From: Pseudomonadota bacterium
GTDB taxonomy: Bacteria > Pseudomonadota > Gammaproteobacteria > Steroidobacterales > Steroidobacteraceae
Direction: 5' to 3'
DNA: 64,000 nt
NCBI GenBank assembly: GCA_016713725.1
Contig: JADJOO010000020.1
Location: forward strand, 32,928 to 96,927
The notes under the pieces are model-generated. The model saw nothing but the letters and a program-made list of their open reading frames with translations. It was not told the DNA's origin and ran no database searches. A program made the translations under genes and the position numbers. Shown here piece by piece: positions 7,954 to 18,059 of the stretch. Every line of letters begins with the position of its first letter. Position 1 is the stretch's first letter.

Positions 7954-10900
7954 TCAGACGAGGACCCGTTCGATGCCGCCCGCGTTGGCCCGTTGCACGT
8001 AGGATTCGAGCCAGGCGGGGCCCAGCAGGTGCCGCGCCATCTCGACCACGATGTAGTCGGCGCCGGTGCCTGCGTCGTCATCGTACCGCGACAAGCCCTG
8101 CAGGCACGACGGGCAGGAGGTCAGCACCTTCACCTCCCCGCTGAAGCCATCGCCCCGGAGCTTGCCGGCGCCCAGTTCCATCTCGCGCTGCTTGCGGAAC
8201 CGCACCTGCGTGGCGATGTCCGGCCGTGCGACCGCGAACGTGCCCGCTTCACCGCAACAGCGGTCGTTCTTCTCGATCCTGCCGGTCGTCCCGGCGGCCA
8301 GCAGCGTGTTGACGACCTTGAGCGAGTCGTGCGTCTTCATCGGTGAGTGGCACGGTTCGTGATACATGTAGCGCACGCCCGTCGCGTTCTCGAGCCGGAT
8401 GCCCTTCTCGAGCAGGAACTCGTGGATGTCGAGGATGCGCGAGCCCGGAAAGATCTGGTCAAACTCGTAGCCCTGCAGCTGGTCATGGCAGGTGCCGCAG
8501 CTCACCACGACGGTCTTGATGTCGAGGTAGTTGAGCGTGTTCGCCACGCGATGGAACAGGACGCGATTGTCCGTGATGATTTTTTCAGCCTGGTCGAACT
8601 GCCCGGCGCCGCGCTGCGGATAGCCGCAGCAGAGGTAGCCCGGAGGCAGCACAGTCTGCACGCCGGCGTGCCAGAGCATGGCCTGCGTCGCGAGTCCCAC
8701 TTGCGAGAAGAGGCGTTCCGAGCCGCAACCCGGGAAATAGAACACTGCCTCCGAATCACTGGTCGTGCCGACCGGATCGCGGATGATCGGCACGTAGTTG
8801 CGATCCTCGACGTCGAGCAGCGCGCGCGCCGTCTTCTTCGGCAGCCCGCCAGGCATCTTCTTGTTGATGAAGTGGATTACCTGCTCGCGCACGGGCGCCC
8901 GCCCGCCGGTCGTCGCCGGCGGACGCTTCGTCTGCGCCGCGCCGAGCTTGCCCAGCGTCCGGTGGCCGAGACGCTGCGCCTTGTAGCCCCAGTCGATCAT
9001 GAGCTTGCGCGTCAGCCTGATCGTGCCCGGGTCGTTGGTGTTCAGGAAGAACATGGCAGCCGACTTCGCAGGATTGGCGCCCTGGTTGCCCAGTCGTCGC
9101 AGCACATCGCGCATCGCCATCGAGACATCGCCAAAGTCGATGTCGACGGGGCAGGGCGTTTCGCATTTGTGACAGACCGTGCAGTGATCAGCGACGTCAC
9201 CGAACTCGTCCCAGTGCTGGATCGAGATGCCGCGGCGCGTCTGTTCCTCGTACAGGAACGCCTCGATCAGCATCGAGGTGGCGAGGATCTTGTTGCGCGG
9301 CGAATAAAGCAGGTTCGCGCCCGGCACGTGGGTGCTGCAGACCGGCTTGCACTTGCCGCAGCGCAGGCAGTCCTTGATCGCGTCGCTGATCCCCGCGATG
9401 TCCGACTGCTGCATGATCAGCGATTCGTGGCCGAGCAGATTGAAGCTCGGCGTATACGCGTTGCGCAGGTCCGCGCCGGGCAGCAGCTTGCCGGCGTTGA
9501 AACGGCCTTCCGGATCGACGCGCCGCTTGTAGTCCCGGAAGCCGAGCGTCTCGTCGTCCGTCAGGTATTCGAACTTGGTGATGCCGATGCCGTGCTCGCC
9601 GGAGATCACGCCACCGAGTTCGCGGGCAACCCGCATGATGCGGCCGACGGCGCGGTTGGCCGCCTGCAGCATCTCGTAGTCGTCAGAGTTGACCGGGATG
9701 TTGGTATGGACGTTGCCGTCGCCCGCGTGCATGTGCAGCGCGACGAACACTCGACCGTGCAACACGTTCCGGTGAATGTCCCCAAGCTCGGCCAGCAACG
9801 GTACGAACGGGCCGCCGGCAAAGATACGCGTGAACTGGCTGCGCAATTCGTGCTTCCAGGATACGCGGATCGTCCTGTCCTGCAGCAGATCGAATACCGT
9901 CAGGCCGGGTTCGCCGGCACTGCGTCGGGTGGCCGCAGCCGCAATCTCTTCAAGTCCGAGTCGGCGCAGGTCCACGAGCGCGTCAGCGAGCGGTCGGCCC
10001 ATGCTCTTCGAGTACCACGACCAGCGTTCGCGAACCTGCGTGATGGCATCGACGGCCTGGCCAAGCCGGGCGCCAAGCACTTCGTCGCGCGGCATGCGGT
10101 CGATGTCGGCGTCGCCAGTCTTGCCGAGCTTCGGTTCGCCAAGCAGGTACGCCTCGAGCGCGTCGAGCAGCCGCAGCTTGTTGGCGAGCGAGAACTCGAT
10201 GTTGATGCGCTCGATCGCGTCGGTGTATTCGCCGAGGCGCTCGAGCGGGATCACGACGTCTTCGTTGATCTTGAAGGCGTTGGTGTGGCGGGCGATTGCG
10301 GCGGTCTTCGCGCGGTCGCGCCAGAAGGCCTTGCGTGCCTCCGTGCCAGCGGCGATGAAGCCCTCGCCGTGCCGCGCATTGGCAATGCGTACCACGTCCG
10401 AGGCGCAGCGTGACACGGCGGCTTCGTCGTCGCCGACGATGTCGCCGATCAGCACCATCTTGGGCAGCGCGCCGCGCTTCGATTTCGTCGTGTAACCGAC
10501 CGCCTTCAGGTAACGCTCGTCGAGGTGCTCGAGGCCCGCCAGCTGTACGCCGCCCACGCGTCCCTGCCGCGCGAGTTCGTCGCGAATCTCGACGATCGCT
10601 GGAATCGCGTCGCGTGCCTGGCCGAAGAACTCGAGGCACACCGTGCGGATGTGCGCCGGCATCCGGTGCACGACCCAGCGCGCGGAGGTGATGATGCCGT
10701 CGCATCCCTCTTTCTGGATGCCGGGCAGGCCGCCGAGGAACTTGTCGGTGACGTCCTTGCCGAGGCCGGCCTTGCGAAACGTCGATCCGGGAATCTCGAG
10801 CCGTTCCGTGCGGAGCACCTTCGCGACGCCGGGTGAATGACGCCCGTCTTTCCAGGTCAGCGCGAAAGTCGCGACCGGCGCGTCGTGGATCTTGCCGCGG

Positions 10901-11934
10901 TTGTGGCCGATCCGCGTCACCTCGAGCCAGTTGCCCTCGGGGTCGACCATGCGCCACCACGCGAGGTTGTCGAGCGCGGTGCCCCACAGCACGGCCTTCT
11001 TGCCGCCGGCATTCATCGCGATGTTGCCGCCGACGACAGACGCATCGGCGGAGGTGGGGTCGACGGCGAACACGAAGCCCGCATGGTGCGCCGCTTCCTC
11101 GACGCGACGCGTCACGACGCCTGCTTCGGTGAAGACAGTCGGCACGTGGCCCTCGACTCCCGGCAGCAACTGCGGTTCGATGTTACCGATGCGCTCGAGT
11201 TTTTCCGTGTTGATGACGGCCGCGAACGGCGTTAGCGGAACGGCGCTGCCGGTGTAGCCAGTGCCGCCACCGCGCGGAATGACGGTCAGGCCGGACTCGA
11301 TGCAGGCCCGCACGAGTCCCGGGATCTCGTCCTCGGTGTCGGGTGCAAGCACGACGAACGGTGTCTCGACCCGCCAGTCGGTCGCATCTGTCGCGTGTGC
11401 AACGCGGGCATAGGCGTCGAAGCAGACGTTGTCTGCACGGGTGTGCGAAGCGAACGCCTTGCGCGCCCGGCGCCGCAGTGTGTCGGTCCTGGCGAACGAA
11501 CCCGCGAAATCGAGGACGGCGGCGCGCGCAAATTCGAGCAGCCTGCCGACCTTGTCGTCGCGCACCGCGTCGCTGGTGTCGCGGCGCTTTTCGATATCGG
11601 CGAGCCGGTGATGCAGCGCCTCGACCAGCAGTTCACGCCGCCGCGGGTTGTCGAGCAGGTCCTGTTCCAGGTACGGGTTGCGCCTGACAACCCAGATGTC
11701 GCCGAGCACTTCGTACAACATGCGTGCCGAGCGTCCGGTGCGACGCTCGGCGCGGAGATCGTCGAGCAGTGCCCAGCCCGTGGCGCCGAGCAGGCGGATC
11801 ACGATCTCGCGGTCCGAGAAGGACGTGTAGTTGTACGGAATTTCGCGCAGCCGCGGCGGCGGATCGAGGTCTGCTGCGTGCGGTGCGGTCGCGGAGTCGG
11901 TCTGGAAGTGAGGGTCGGTGGTGGGTGAGTTCAC
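7954..11934 (-). CDS. Giant FAD-binding oxidase / Fe-S oxidoreductase (DUF3683 type)
   Basis: A 1326-residue fusion. In order: an N-terminal DUF3683-like region; an FAD-binding type 4 domain with PRGGGTGYTG near residue 225; an FAD-linked oxidase C-terminal domain including HMHAGDGNVHTN; two 4Fe-4S sites (CLRCGKC near 855, CTVCHKCETPCP near 918); and the paired CCG domains of heterodisulfide reductase/GlpC type (CCGYPQRG near 1100, CCGEAGTFA near 1230). This matches GlcD-GlcF or D-lactate dehydrogenase modules joined in one chain, probably feeding electrons from a 2-hydroxy acid to the quinone pool at the inner membrane. GTG 11934 overlaps the TGA of the upstream glucan synthase gene by four bases (GTGA), so translation is coupled. 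The substrate is not evident. Confidence 0.85.
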   Translation of the reverse strand: MNSPTTDPHFQTDSATAPHAADLDPPPRLREIPYNYTSFSDREIVIRLLGATGWALLDDLRAERRTGRSARMLYEVLGDIWVVRRNPYLEQDLLDNPRRRELLVEALHHRLADIEKRRDTSDAVRDDKVGRLLEFARAAVLDFAGSFARTDTLRRRARKAFASHTRADNVCFDAYARVAHATDATDWRVETPFVVLAPDTEDEIPGLVRACIESGLTVIPRGGGTGYTGSAVPLTPFAAVINTEKLERIGNIEPQLLPGVEGHVPTVFTEAGVVTRRVEEAAHHAGFVFAVDPTSADASVVGGNIAMNAGGKKAVLWGTALDNLAWWRMVDPEGNWLEVTRIGHNRGKIHDAPVATFALTWKDGRHSPGVAKVLRTERLEIPGSTFRKAGLGKDVTDKFLGGLPGIQKEGCDGIITSARWVVHRMPAHIRTVCLEFFGQARDAIPAIVEIRDELARQGRVGGVQLAGLEHLDERYLKAVGYTTKSKRGALPKMVLIGDIVGDDEAAVSRCASDVVRIANARHGEGFIAAGTEARKAFWRDRAKTAAIARHTNAFKINEDVVIPLERLGEYTDAIERINIEFSLANKLRLLDALEAYLLGEPKLGKTGDADIDRMPRDEVLGARLGQAVDAITQVRERWSWYSKSMGRPLADALVDLRRLGLEEIAAAATRRSAGEPGLTVFDLLQDRTIRVSWKHELRSQFTRIFAGGPFVPLLAELGDIHRNVLHGRVFVALHMHAGDGNVHTNIPVNSDDYEMLQAANRAVGRIMRVARELGGVISGEHGIGITKFEYLTDDETLGFRDYKRRVDPEGRFNAGKLLPGADLRNAYTPSFNLLGHESLIMQQSDIAGISDAIKDCLRCGKCKPVCSTHVPGANLLYSPRNKILATSMLIEAFLYEEQTRRGISIQHWDEFGDVADHCTVCHKCETPCPVDIDFGDVSMAMRDVLRRLGNQGANPAKSAAMFFLNTNDPGTIRLTRKLMIDWGYKAQRLGHRTLGKLGAAQTKRPPATTGGRAPVREQVIHFINKKMPGGLPKKTARALLDVEDRNYVPIIRDPVGTTSDSEAVFYFPGCGSERLFSQVGLATQAMLWHAGVQTVLPPGYLCCGYPQRGAGQFDQAEKIITDNRVLFHRVANTLNYLDIKTVVVSCGTCHDQLQGYEFDQIFPGSRILDIHEFLLEKGIRLENATGVRYMYHEPCHSPMKTHDSLKVVNTLLAAGTTGRIEKNDRCCGEAGTFAVARPDIATQVRFRKQREMELGAGKLRGDGFSGEVKVLTSCPSCLQGLSRYDDDAGTGADYIVVEMARHLLGPAWLESYVQRANAGGIERVLV

Positions 11935-14675
11935 TTAGCTGAGTCGAACTTGGCAGTGGCCGGAACGGCACCGCCAATGTTACGCGGCCGCGTCTCGACG
12001 GGTAGCGTGGATGTTCCGGTTGCGACGGGTTCCAGCTCGGGCGCAAGAGCCGCGGCGGTTTCGTCGAATACGGGATCGCACGCTTCGCCGATCCAGTCGC
12101 CACGCAGCTGCAGGCTGCTGACCAACGAAACCATGACGGCGGCCGCGTAAGGAATGGATTGCACCAGCAGCACTGTGACCCAGACCGTCAGGTCGGGGCT
12201 GCCGACGAGTCCCGGCAGGTCGCCGTCCATCTGCGGAATGCTGCTCACGGCGAACGCGGCCATCCACAATCCGCACATCAAGACCGCTTCCTCGCGCGCT
12301 GCCGCGAGCGATTGCAGCCATGCGTGGCGCGTCGTCCGCTTCGGGGTCCGGAAGAACGGGCGGTCCTTGTTGACGAAGCCACTCAACATCGCAGAACCGA
12401 CCGTGTGCGACAGACCGAGCCCGGCGATGGCCGCGGCGATGGTCTGGGTGAACGTCGCGCCCACCCGTGCTCGGTAGAGGTGCAGCAGCTTGACGAGCTT
12501 GAACAGGAACAGCGACAGCGGCAGCACCGAGAACAGCAACAGCGGCGGCTCGATGTGGCGCGGGAACAGCACCATCACCAGGGACCAGACGAGGGCGGCC
12601 AGGTTGACCAGCAGGTTGAAGCCGTCCGCAAGCCAGGGCAGCCAGCCTGCCACGAAGTGGTACCGCTGGCCCGAGGTCAGGCCCGTGTCGCGCCCGTGGA
12701 TCAGCGCATCGAAGTGACGGCGCAGGATCTGCATGGCACCGAAAGCCCAGCGCGAACGCTGCTTCTTGAAATCGAGGAACGTGTCCGGCATCAGCCCGCG
12801 ACCGTAGCTGCGGGCGATGTACGTCGTCGCGTAACCCTCGTCCAGGATGCGCAGGCCGAGTTCGGCGTCCTCCGTGATGCACCACTCCGACCAGCCGATG
12901 CGCTCCAGCAGGTCGCGGCGCACCATCGTCATCGTGCCGTGCTGGATGATGGCGTTGCGCTGATTGCGCGTGACCATGCCGATGTGGAAAAAGCCGCGGT
13001 ACTCCGCGTGGCACATCGCCTTGAATGCGCTCTCGGCAGCGTCGCGGTAATCCTGCGGTGCCTGGACCACGCCCGTGCGCGGATTGGCGAAAGCGGGCGC
13101 GAGGTCACGCAGCCACTCGGGCCGCACCACGTAGTCGGCATCGATCACGGCGACCACGGTCGCATCCGGCGCGGTGTGGCGCAGTGCGAAATTGAGCGCG
13201 CCTGCCTTGAAGCCGTCGAGCGGCGCCACGTGGAAGAAGCGGAACCTTGCCCCGAGCTTCGCGCAGTGTGCCTCGACGGGTCGCCACACGGACTCGTCCC
13301 GCGTGTTGTTGTCGATGACCAGGACCTCGAAATCCGGGTAATCGAGGGCAGCGAGGGAGTCCAGGGTCTCGATCAGCATGTCCGGCGGCTCGTTGTAGGC
13401 CGGCACGTGGATGGAGACTCGTGGCAATTCGGCGTTCGAGACCCTGGCCGGTCGCAGCAGACGATCATGCGTCGTTACCCAGCGCGCTTCGGCCCACTCG
13501 TGCGCCTCGGCGAACAGCACGGCGACGACTCCCAGCATGCCGACCATCAGCACGGCGCCGACCAGCACGCTGCTTACCGTCAGGTACTGCTGCGAGAAGT
13601 CGTAGATCGTCCACACGAGCAGCGTCGCCGTGGAGTACACGATGACAGCGAGGAAGCTGCGGCCCCGGTTGCGTAGTGTGTGGCTGTGGAAATAGAACAG
13701 CCACAGCATGAACGCCGCCGCAAGAACCGACGCAGCAGCGAGCACATGCCAGTGCGGCACTCGCACGATCGGCGCGCGGAATTCGAACTTCTGCTGGCGG
13801 TCCGCGTCGTATACGCCCCAGTACGCGCCCACCTTGCCTTCGGCCGCCGTTTTCCACGGCTGATCGAACGCTTCCATCACGAAGTACTCGAGCCGCTTTT
13901 GTTCGGCGTAGGCAAGAAAACGACGCAGGAACAGCGCTTCGTTCGCGGTGGTCGCGACGGCGGACTCGCGCGTGCGGCCTTCGCTCGGCCAGCCTACTTC
14001 ACCGATCACGATCGGCTTGCCGGGAAACGCGTTGCGGACTTCGCCGAGCTTTGCGACGACGTACCCGACGGCAGCTTCGACTTCGACGCCTTCCCAGTAC
14101 GGCAGCATGTGTACCGTGATGAAGTCGACGTGCGCCACGAGCTCCGGATGCTTGATCCAGACGTGCCAGGGCTCGGCGGTGCTCACCGGCTGCTTCGTGG
14201 CGGCGCGCACGCGGTCGAGGTGCGCGATGAGATCCTCGATCGGCAAGTCGCCACGCAGGACAACTTCGTTGCCGATGAGGATGCGCGTGACGTTGCGATT
14301 GGTATTGGCGAGCCGGATCGCCGCTTCCACTTCGCGGGCGTTCCGCTCCCGGTCCGAGTCGATCCAGCTGCCGAGCATCACGTTCAGCCCGTGCCTGCGC
14401 GCAAGCGCCGGTATCTGCCCGAGGGTGCCGATCGAGCTATAGGTGCGGACGGCGCGGGTCGTACCGGCAAGCAGCTTCAGGTCCGCGTCGATCTGTGCGG
14501 CGGTCGGGTCCTCGCCTGCGATCGCGTCCTGGTCCTTCTGATACGGCTGGAATGCGAACCCATGGATGACGCGCGGCAGCGCCGGTTCGGATGTCGGCCG
14601 ATTGGCATAGCCCCACGCGCCCACCGTCAACATGGCGAACAGGACGACGATCAGGAAACCCGACAGCTTTTTCAT
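11931..14675 (-). CDS. GH17-GT2 fusion, beta-glucan synthase-like membrane protein
   Basis: A 914-residue fusion. An N-terminal membrane anchor is followed by a GH17 domain whose two catalytic glutamates are visible (ILIGNEVVLRG and VIGEVGWPSEG). Transmembrane helices at about 310-380 lead to a family-2 glycosyltransferase domain with the DADYVV motif near 511 and QRSRW near 641, then further membrane helices to about 860. This is the architecture of NdvB-like proteins that make and remodel beta-1,3/1,6-glucans in rhizobia and pseudomonads. It should act at the inner membrane, exporting a glucan to the periplasm. It is coupled to the downstream oxidoreductase gene by a 4-base overlap. Confidence 0.88.
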   Translation of the reverse strand: MKKLSGFLIVVLFAMLTVGAWGYANRPTSEPALPRVIHGFAFQPYQKDQDAIAGEDPTAAQIDADLKLLAGTTRAVRTYSSIGTLGQIPALARRHGLNVMLGSWIDSDRERNAREVEAAIRLANTNRNVTRILIGNEVVLRGDLPIEDLIAHLDRVRAATKQPVSTAEPWHVWIKHPELVAHVDFITVHMLPYWEGVEVEAAVGYVVAKLGEVRNAFPGKPIVIGEVGWPSEGRTRESAVATTANEALFLRRFLAYAEQKRLEYFVMEAFDQPWKTAAEGKVGAYWGVYDADRQQKFEFRAPIVRVPHWHVLAAASVLAAAFMLWLFYFHSHTLRNRGRSFLAVIVYSTATLLVWTIYDFSQQYLTVSSVLVGAVLMVGMLGVVAVLFAEAHEWAEARWVTTHDRLLRPARVSNAELPRVSIHVPAYNEPPDMLIETLDSLAALDYPDFEVLVIDNNTRDESVWRPVEAHCAKLGARFRFFHVAPLDGFKAGALNFALRHTAPDATVVAVIDADYVVRPEWLRDLAPAFANPRTGVVQAPQDYRDAAESAFKAMCHAEYRGFFHIGMVTRNQRNAIIQHGTMTMVRRDLLERIGWSEWCITEDAELGLRILDEGYATTYIARSYGRGLMPDTFLDFKKQRSRWAFGAMQILRRHFDALIHGRDTGLTSGQRYHFVAGWLPWLADGFNLLVNLAALVWSLVMVLFPRHIEPPLLLFSVLPLSLFLFKLVKLLHLYRARVGATFTQTIAAAIAGLGLSHTVGSAMLSGFVNKDRPFFRTPKRTTRHAWLQSLAAAREEAVLMCGLWMAAFAVSSIPQMDGDLPGLVGSPDLTVWVTVLLVQSIPYAAAVMVSLVSSLQLRGDWIGEACDPVFDETAAALAPELEPVATGTSTLPVETRPRNIGGAVPATAKFDSAK

Positions 14676-14846
14676 GCACCACCCGCGCGACGAGCCGCGA
14701 TTCTAGGTGCCGTGCAATATGGCGTGCGGGCCGCCGGGTGTCGGGTATTGGCGACAATCGGACGATTGCGCCCGTTGCCGCACCACCATGACGCATTTCT
14801 TCCCGGAATCAATACGTTGAGCCGCGGTCGGGACGCGGGCTGTACG

Positions 14847-15200
14847 TCAGACGAGGTTCAGTTGCAGTGTGTCGGCACGACGGCACGACGGCGCGCTGGT
14901 CGCGTTCTCGGTGTCCATCCAACGCATCCGATAGGCGCCGTCGGCGGCCAACGAATTGCTGAAGTTGTAACCCATGCCGATGCCGACCTCGTAGGCGAGA
15001 CCGTCGACCGTCCGCGTGTCCTGCCAGGACGTGCAGATGTAGCCCCACCACGGGTGCCACCAGCAACCGACCTCGGGTGGCGCGGAGGCGATGTTGGTGT
15101 CGACCCAGGCCCAGCCCACGCCACCAACGACGTAGGGTGTCAACGGGCCAGTGAGGAAGGTATAGGCAGCATCGAACATCACCGACATCGTGTCGAGGCT
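14847..15200 (-). pseudogene. Outer-membrane beta-barrel protein, C-terminal fragment
   Basis: About 115 residues ending at 14847 look like the last strands of a small barrel: SLDTMSVMFDAAYTFL, then TPYVVGGVGWAWVDTN, a loop rich in tryptophan and cysteine (CWWHPWWGYIC) and GLAYEVGIGMGYNF. No signal peptide or N-terminal strands are found in this frame. The open frame continues upstream to 15377, but that stretch has poor protein character. The N-terminal part is either lost or hidden behind frameshifts, and bamD ends at 15359, leaving little room for it. It is called a remnant; an assembly error could also explain it. Confidence 0.5.
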
Positions 15201-15358
15201 GCCTTCGATCGCATGAGACTCGCCTGGGGAGTCGCCCACAACGTCGGCGAATTGGAGGTGATTGCGCCGACGTTGACCCGGTTGCGTCACCGGGTGGACA
15301 AGACTGGCTGAAGGCCAGCTTGCCTGTTCGGTCAAGGGGTTAAGACTGAGCGGGCGCC

Positions 15359-16192
15359 TCAGTTCCAGAACTTCCACCAGTGATCGTCCTTGGGCTGATC
15401 CTGGTCGAGCTGGATGGCGACATCCGGTGACACGTTAGCCTTGCGGACGTTGTCGGCGACCTGCGCCAGGTCATCGAGCTCCAGCCTGCGGTACGCAGCC
15501 GCAAGGATCTTGAGTGCGTCGTCCACGGCCGGCGCACCGTCGTAGCCTGTGATGACGCCCTTGGCGCGATTGGCCGCACCCACGTAGGCGCCACGCTTCA
15601 GGTAGAAGCGCGCCACCGCGATCTCGTAATCAGCCAGCCGGTTGCGCAGGAAAATCATGCGCTGGCGGGCATCGGCCGAGTACGGGCTCTTCGGGTACTG
15701 CTGCACCAGCACCTGGAAGGACTGGAACGATTTGCTTGCTTCGTGCGGCGGGCGCTTGGCGATGTCGGCCTTGAACTTGCGTTCGAGCCAGTTGGCCCCC
15801 GACTCGAAATACACCAGGCCGCGGACGTAATAGGCGTAGTCGACTCGCGGATGTGTCGGGTTTTCGCGGATGAACTGGTCCGCCTGGTCGATCGCCGCGT
15901 CGGCTGACCGGTTCTTGTAGTACGCGTAGATCAGGTCCAGCTGGCCCTGCTTGGCCTGCTCGCTGAACGGGTAGCGGGCCTCGAGCATTTCGTAGCGCTG
16001 GATTGCGCTCGGGTAATTGTTGCTCTTGATGTCGTGGATGGCGTCCCGGTAGAGCTGCTCCGGCGAGCCCTCGATGACCTTGTCCCCCTTGTCCTTGTCC
16101 CAGAACTTGAGGCTGCTGCAGCCGCTGGTGCCCAGCAGCGCCATCGCGAGCAGGGCCGAAGCGAGAAATCGTCGGGAAAAGGCAGCAGCCAT
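15359..16192 (-). CDS. bamD: Outer membrane assembly lipoprotein BamD
   Basis: A 277-residue lipoprotein. The signal peptide ends in GTSGC, with C25 as the lipidated residue, followed by tetratricopeptide repeats (for example SPEQLYRDAIHDIKSNNYPS and DYAYYVRGLVYFESG). BamD is the essential partner of BamA in the beta-barrel assembly complex on the periplasmic face of the outer membrane. The ATG at 16192 fits the signal peptide; an upstream in-frame start would add an unlikely leader. It is divergent from rluD with a 56-base gap, as in many gammaproteobacteria. Confidence 0.95.
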   Translation of the reverse strand: MAAAFSRRFLASALLAMALLGTSGCSSLKFWDKDKGDKVIEGSPEQLYRDAIHDIKSNNYPSAIQRYEMLEARYPFSEQAKQGQLDLIYAYYKNRSADAAIDQADQFIRENPTHPRVDYAYYVRGLVYFESGANWLERKFKADIAKRPPHEASKSFQSFQVLVQQYPKSPYSADARQRMIFLRNRLADYEIAVARFYLKRGAYVGAANRAKGVITGYDGAPAVDDALKILAAAYRRLELDDLAQVADNVRKANVSPDVAIQLDQDQPKDDHWWKFWN

Positions 16193-16248
16193 GGAGGATC
16201 CTGGGTCGAGCCCTGCGGAAGGGCGTGAAGTATATAGAATTCGACCCC

Positions 16249-17214
16249 ATGCCGACCTCAACCGTTCAACTCAGCCTGCAGATTCCCGACACCGAAGCGG
16301 GCCAACGTCTCGACCAGGCGCTTGCCCGCCTGCTGCCCGACTATTCCCGCAGCCGCCTCAAGACGTGGATCGAGGCCGGCGAAGTGCTGGTCGATGGGTC
16401 CGTTCGCCGCCCAAGGGACAAGGTCAACGGCGGTGAAATGGTCACCGTCGCCGGCACCGTGACCGAAGAATCGACAGCGCAGGCTCAGGCCATTCCGCTC
16501 GTGATGGCGTACGAGGACAAGCACGTCTTCATCGTCGACAAACCTGCCGGGCTGGTCGTGCATCCAGGCGCCGGCAACCCCGACCAGACGCTGCAGAACG
16601 CGCTGCTGTCGCGCGACCCCGACCTCGGCAATCTGCCTCGCGCCGGCATCGTGCACCGGCTCGACAAGGACACGAGCGGGTTACTGATCGTGGCCCGCAC
16701 GCTCAAGGCGCACACCGCGCTGGTGCGGATGCTCGAGGCGCGCGATATACACCGCGAATACGAAACCATCTGCCGGGGCGTGATGACGGCGGGCGGCACG
16801 ATCGACGCGCCGATCGACCGGCACCCGACCGACCGCGTGCGCATGGCGATCCGCGACGGCGGTCGCGATGCCGTTACGCATTACCGCGTGATCCGGCGTT
16901 TCCGTGCGCACACCCACGTCCGTGTGCAACTCGAAACCGGGCGCACTCACCAGATCCGCGTGCACCTTGCACACGTCAACTACCCGATCGTCGGTGACCG
17001 CGTTTACGGCGGCCGGCTCGCGCTGCCGAAAGGCGCGACCGAAGAGTTACGGACCGCGTTGCGTGAATGCCCGCGTCAGGCACTGCACGCTGCGAGGCTG
17101 CAACTGGAACACCCCGTGACGGGCAAGCCGCTCGAAGCGCAGGCACCGCTGCCCGGGGACATGCTGGGACTCCTGGCTGTGCTCGCTGCGGACCTCGCCA
17201 CCGCCAAGGCATGA
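16249..17214 (+). CDS. rluD: 23S rRNA pseudouridine synthase RluD
   Basis: 321 residues: an N-terminal S4 RNA-binding domain (about 15-75) and the pseudouridine synthase domain with the catalytic aspartate D139 in HRLDKDTSGLL, plus RTHQIRVHLAH further on. RluD modifies positions around 1911-1917 of helix 69 of 23S rRNA. The ATG at 16249 is preferred to one 8 codons upstream because it sits at the domain boundary. The stop overlaps the start of pgeF (ATGA at 17211-17214), so the two are translationally coupled, matching the bamD-rluD-pgeF-clpB order of enterobacteria. Confidence 0.95.
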   Translation: MPTSTVQLSLQIPDTEAGQRLDQALARLLPDYSRSRLKTWIEAGEVLVDGSVRRPRDKVNGGEMVTVAGTVTEESTAQAQAIPLVMAYEDKHVFIVDKPAGLVVHPGAGNPDQTLQNALLSRDPDLGNLPRAGIVHRLDKDTSGLLIVARTLKAHTALVRMLEARDIHREYETICRGVMTAGGTIDAPIDRHPTDRVRMAIRDGGRDAVTHYRVIRRFRAHTHVRVQLETGRTHQIRVHLAHVNYPIVGDRVYGGRLALPKGATEELRTALRECPRQALHAARLQLEHPVTGKPLEAQAPLPGDMLGLLAVLAADLATAKA

Positions 17215-18023
17215 CGCAAGGCGTGTCCTCGCCGCAGGGGTCGTGGCTGACGCCCGACTGGGACGTCGCGCCGAACGTGCACGCGCTCTCGACGCTGCGC
17301 GGCGGCGGCCTGAGCGCGCAGGCCTACGCGAGTTTCAACCTCGCGCAGCACGTCGGCGACGATCCAGAGCACGTGCGTGCAAATCGCGCGCTGCTGCGAG
17401 CCGCAGTGAGGTTGCCGTCGGAACCGTTCTGGCTCGAGCAGGTGCACGGCATCAACGTCGTCGAGCATCCGGGGCCCGCCGCCACGCGTGCCGTGCAACC
17501 GCTTGCGGATGCGGCCGTGGCCTTCGCGCCAGGACGCGTCTGCGTGGTGATGACGGCCGATTGCCTGCCGGTCGTGTTCGCGGATCGCGCCGGCACATGC
17601 GTCGGGGTGGCGCATGTGGGCTGGCGCGGACTCGTGGGCGGCGTGCTCGAAGCCACCGTGGCGGCGCTGCAAGCGGAGCCCGATCAGCTCGTCGCCTGGC
17701 TCGGACCGGCGATCGGACCGGACGCGTTCGAAGTCGGATCCGAGGTGCGTGCGGCGTTCATCGCACGTGACGCCGCCAACGACGACGCGTTCTTGCGCAA
17801 CCAGGCTGGTCGCTACCAGGCCGACTTGTACCGCCTGGCGCGCCGCGCGCTGGCCCGTGTCGGCGTCCATCACGTCAGTGGCGGTGGGCGCTGCACGCAG
17901 CGCGAGGCCGCGGAATTCTTTTCATTCCGACGCGATGGCGGCCGGACCGGCCGCATGGCGACGCTGGCGTGGCTTACGCCCCGCACCCCCGCCGATTCCC
18001 ACGCAAGGCGCGTGTTAACCTGA
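17211..18023 (+). CDS. pgeF: Peptidoglycan editing factor PgeF (YfiH family)
   Basis: 270 residues of the COG1496/YfiH (DUF152) family with the metal ligands H79 (EQVHG), C118 (ADCLP) and H135 (VAHVGWRG). Family members are multicopper-type or zinc enzymes; E. coli YfiH keeps non-canonical residues such as serine out of peptidoglycan stems, and other members are purine nucleoside phosphorylases. The start codon overlaps the rluD stop. A frame also open upstream is the rluD shadow and was not used. Confidence 0.92.
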   Translation: MTQGVSSPQGSWLTPDWDVAPNVHALSTLRGGGLSAQAYASFNLAQHVGDDPEHVRANRALLRAAVRLPSEPFWLEQVHGINVVEHPGPAATRAVQPLADAAVAFAPGRVCVVMTADCLPVVFADRAGTCVGVAHVGWRGLVGGVLEATVAALQAEPDQLVAWLGPAIGPDAFEVGSEVRAAFIARDAANDDAFLRNQAGRYQADLYRLARRALARVGVHHVSGGGRCTQREAAEFFSFRRDGGRTGRMATLAWLTPRTPADSHARRVLT

Positions 18024-18059
18024 CCGACATCCCCAGACTCGCACGCAGCAGTACGACCC

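Noticed and set aside
8347..10413. 688-codon open frame on the plus strand opposite the FAD/Fe-S oxidase gene
   Set aside because: It is the antisense of a clearly conserved gene, rich in Arg/Val/Ala with no family motif; open antisense frames are common at this GC content.
12159..13676. 505-codon open frame opposite the glucan synthase gene
   Set aside because: The GH17 and GT2 motifs are on the minus strand; the plus reading is histidine/arginine-rich antisense.
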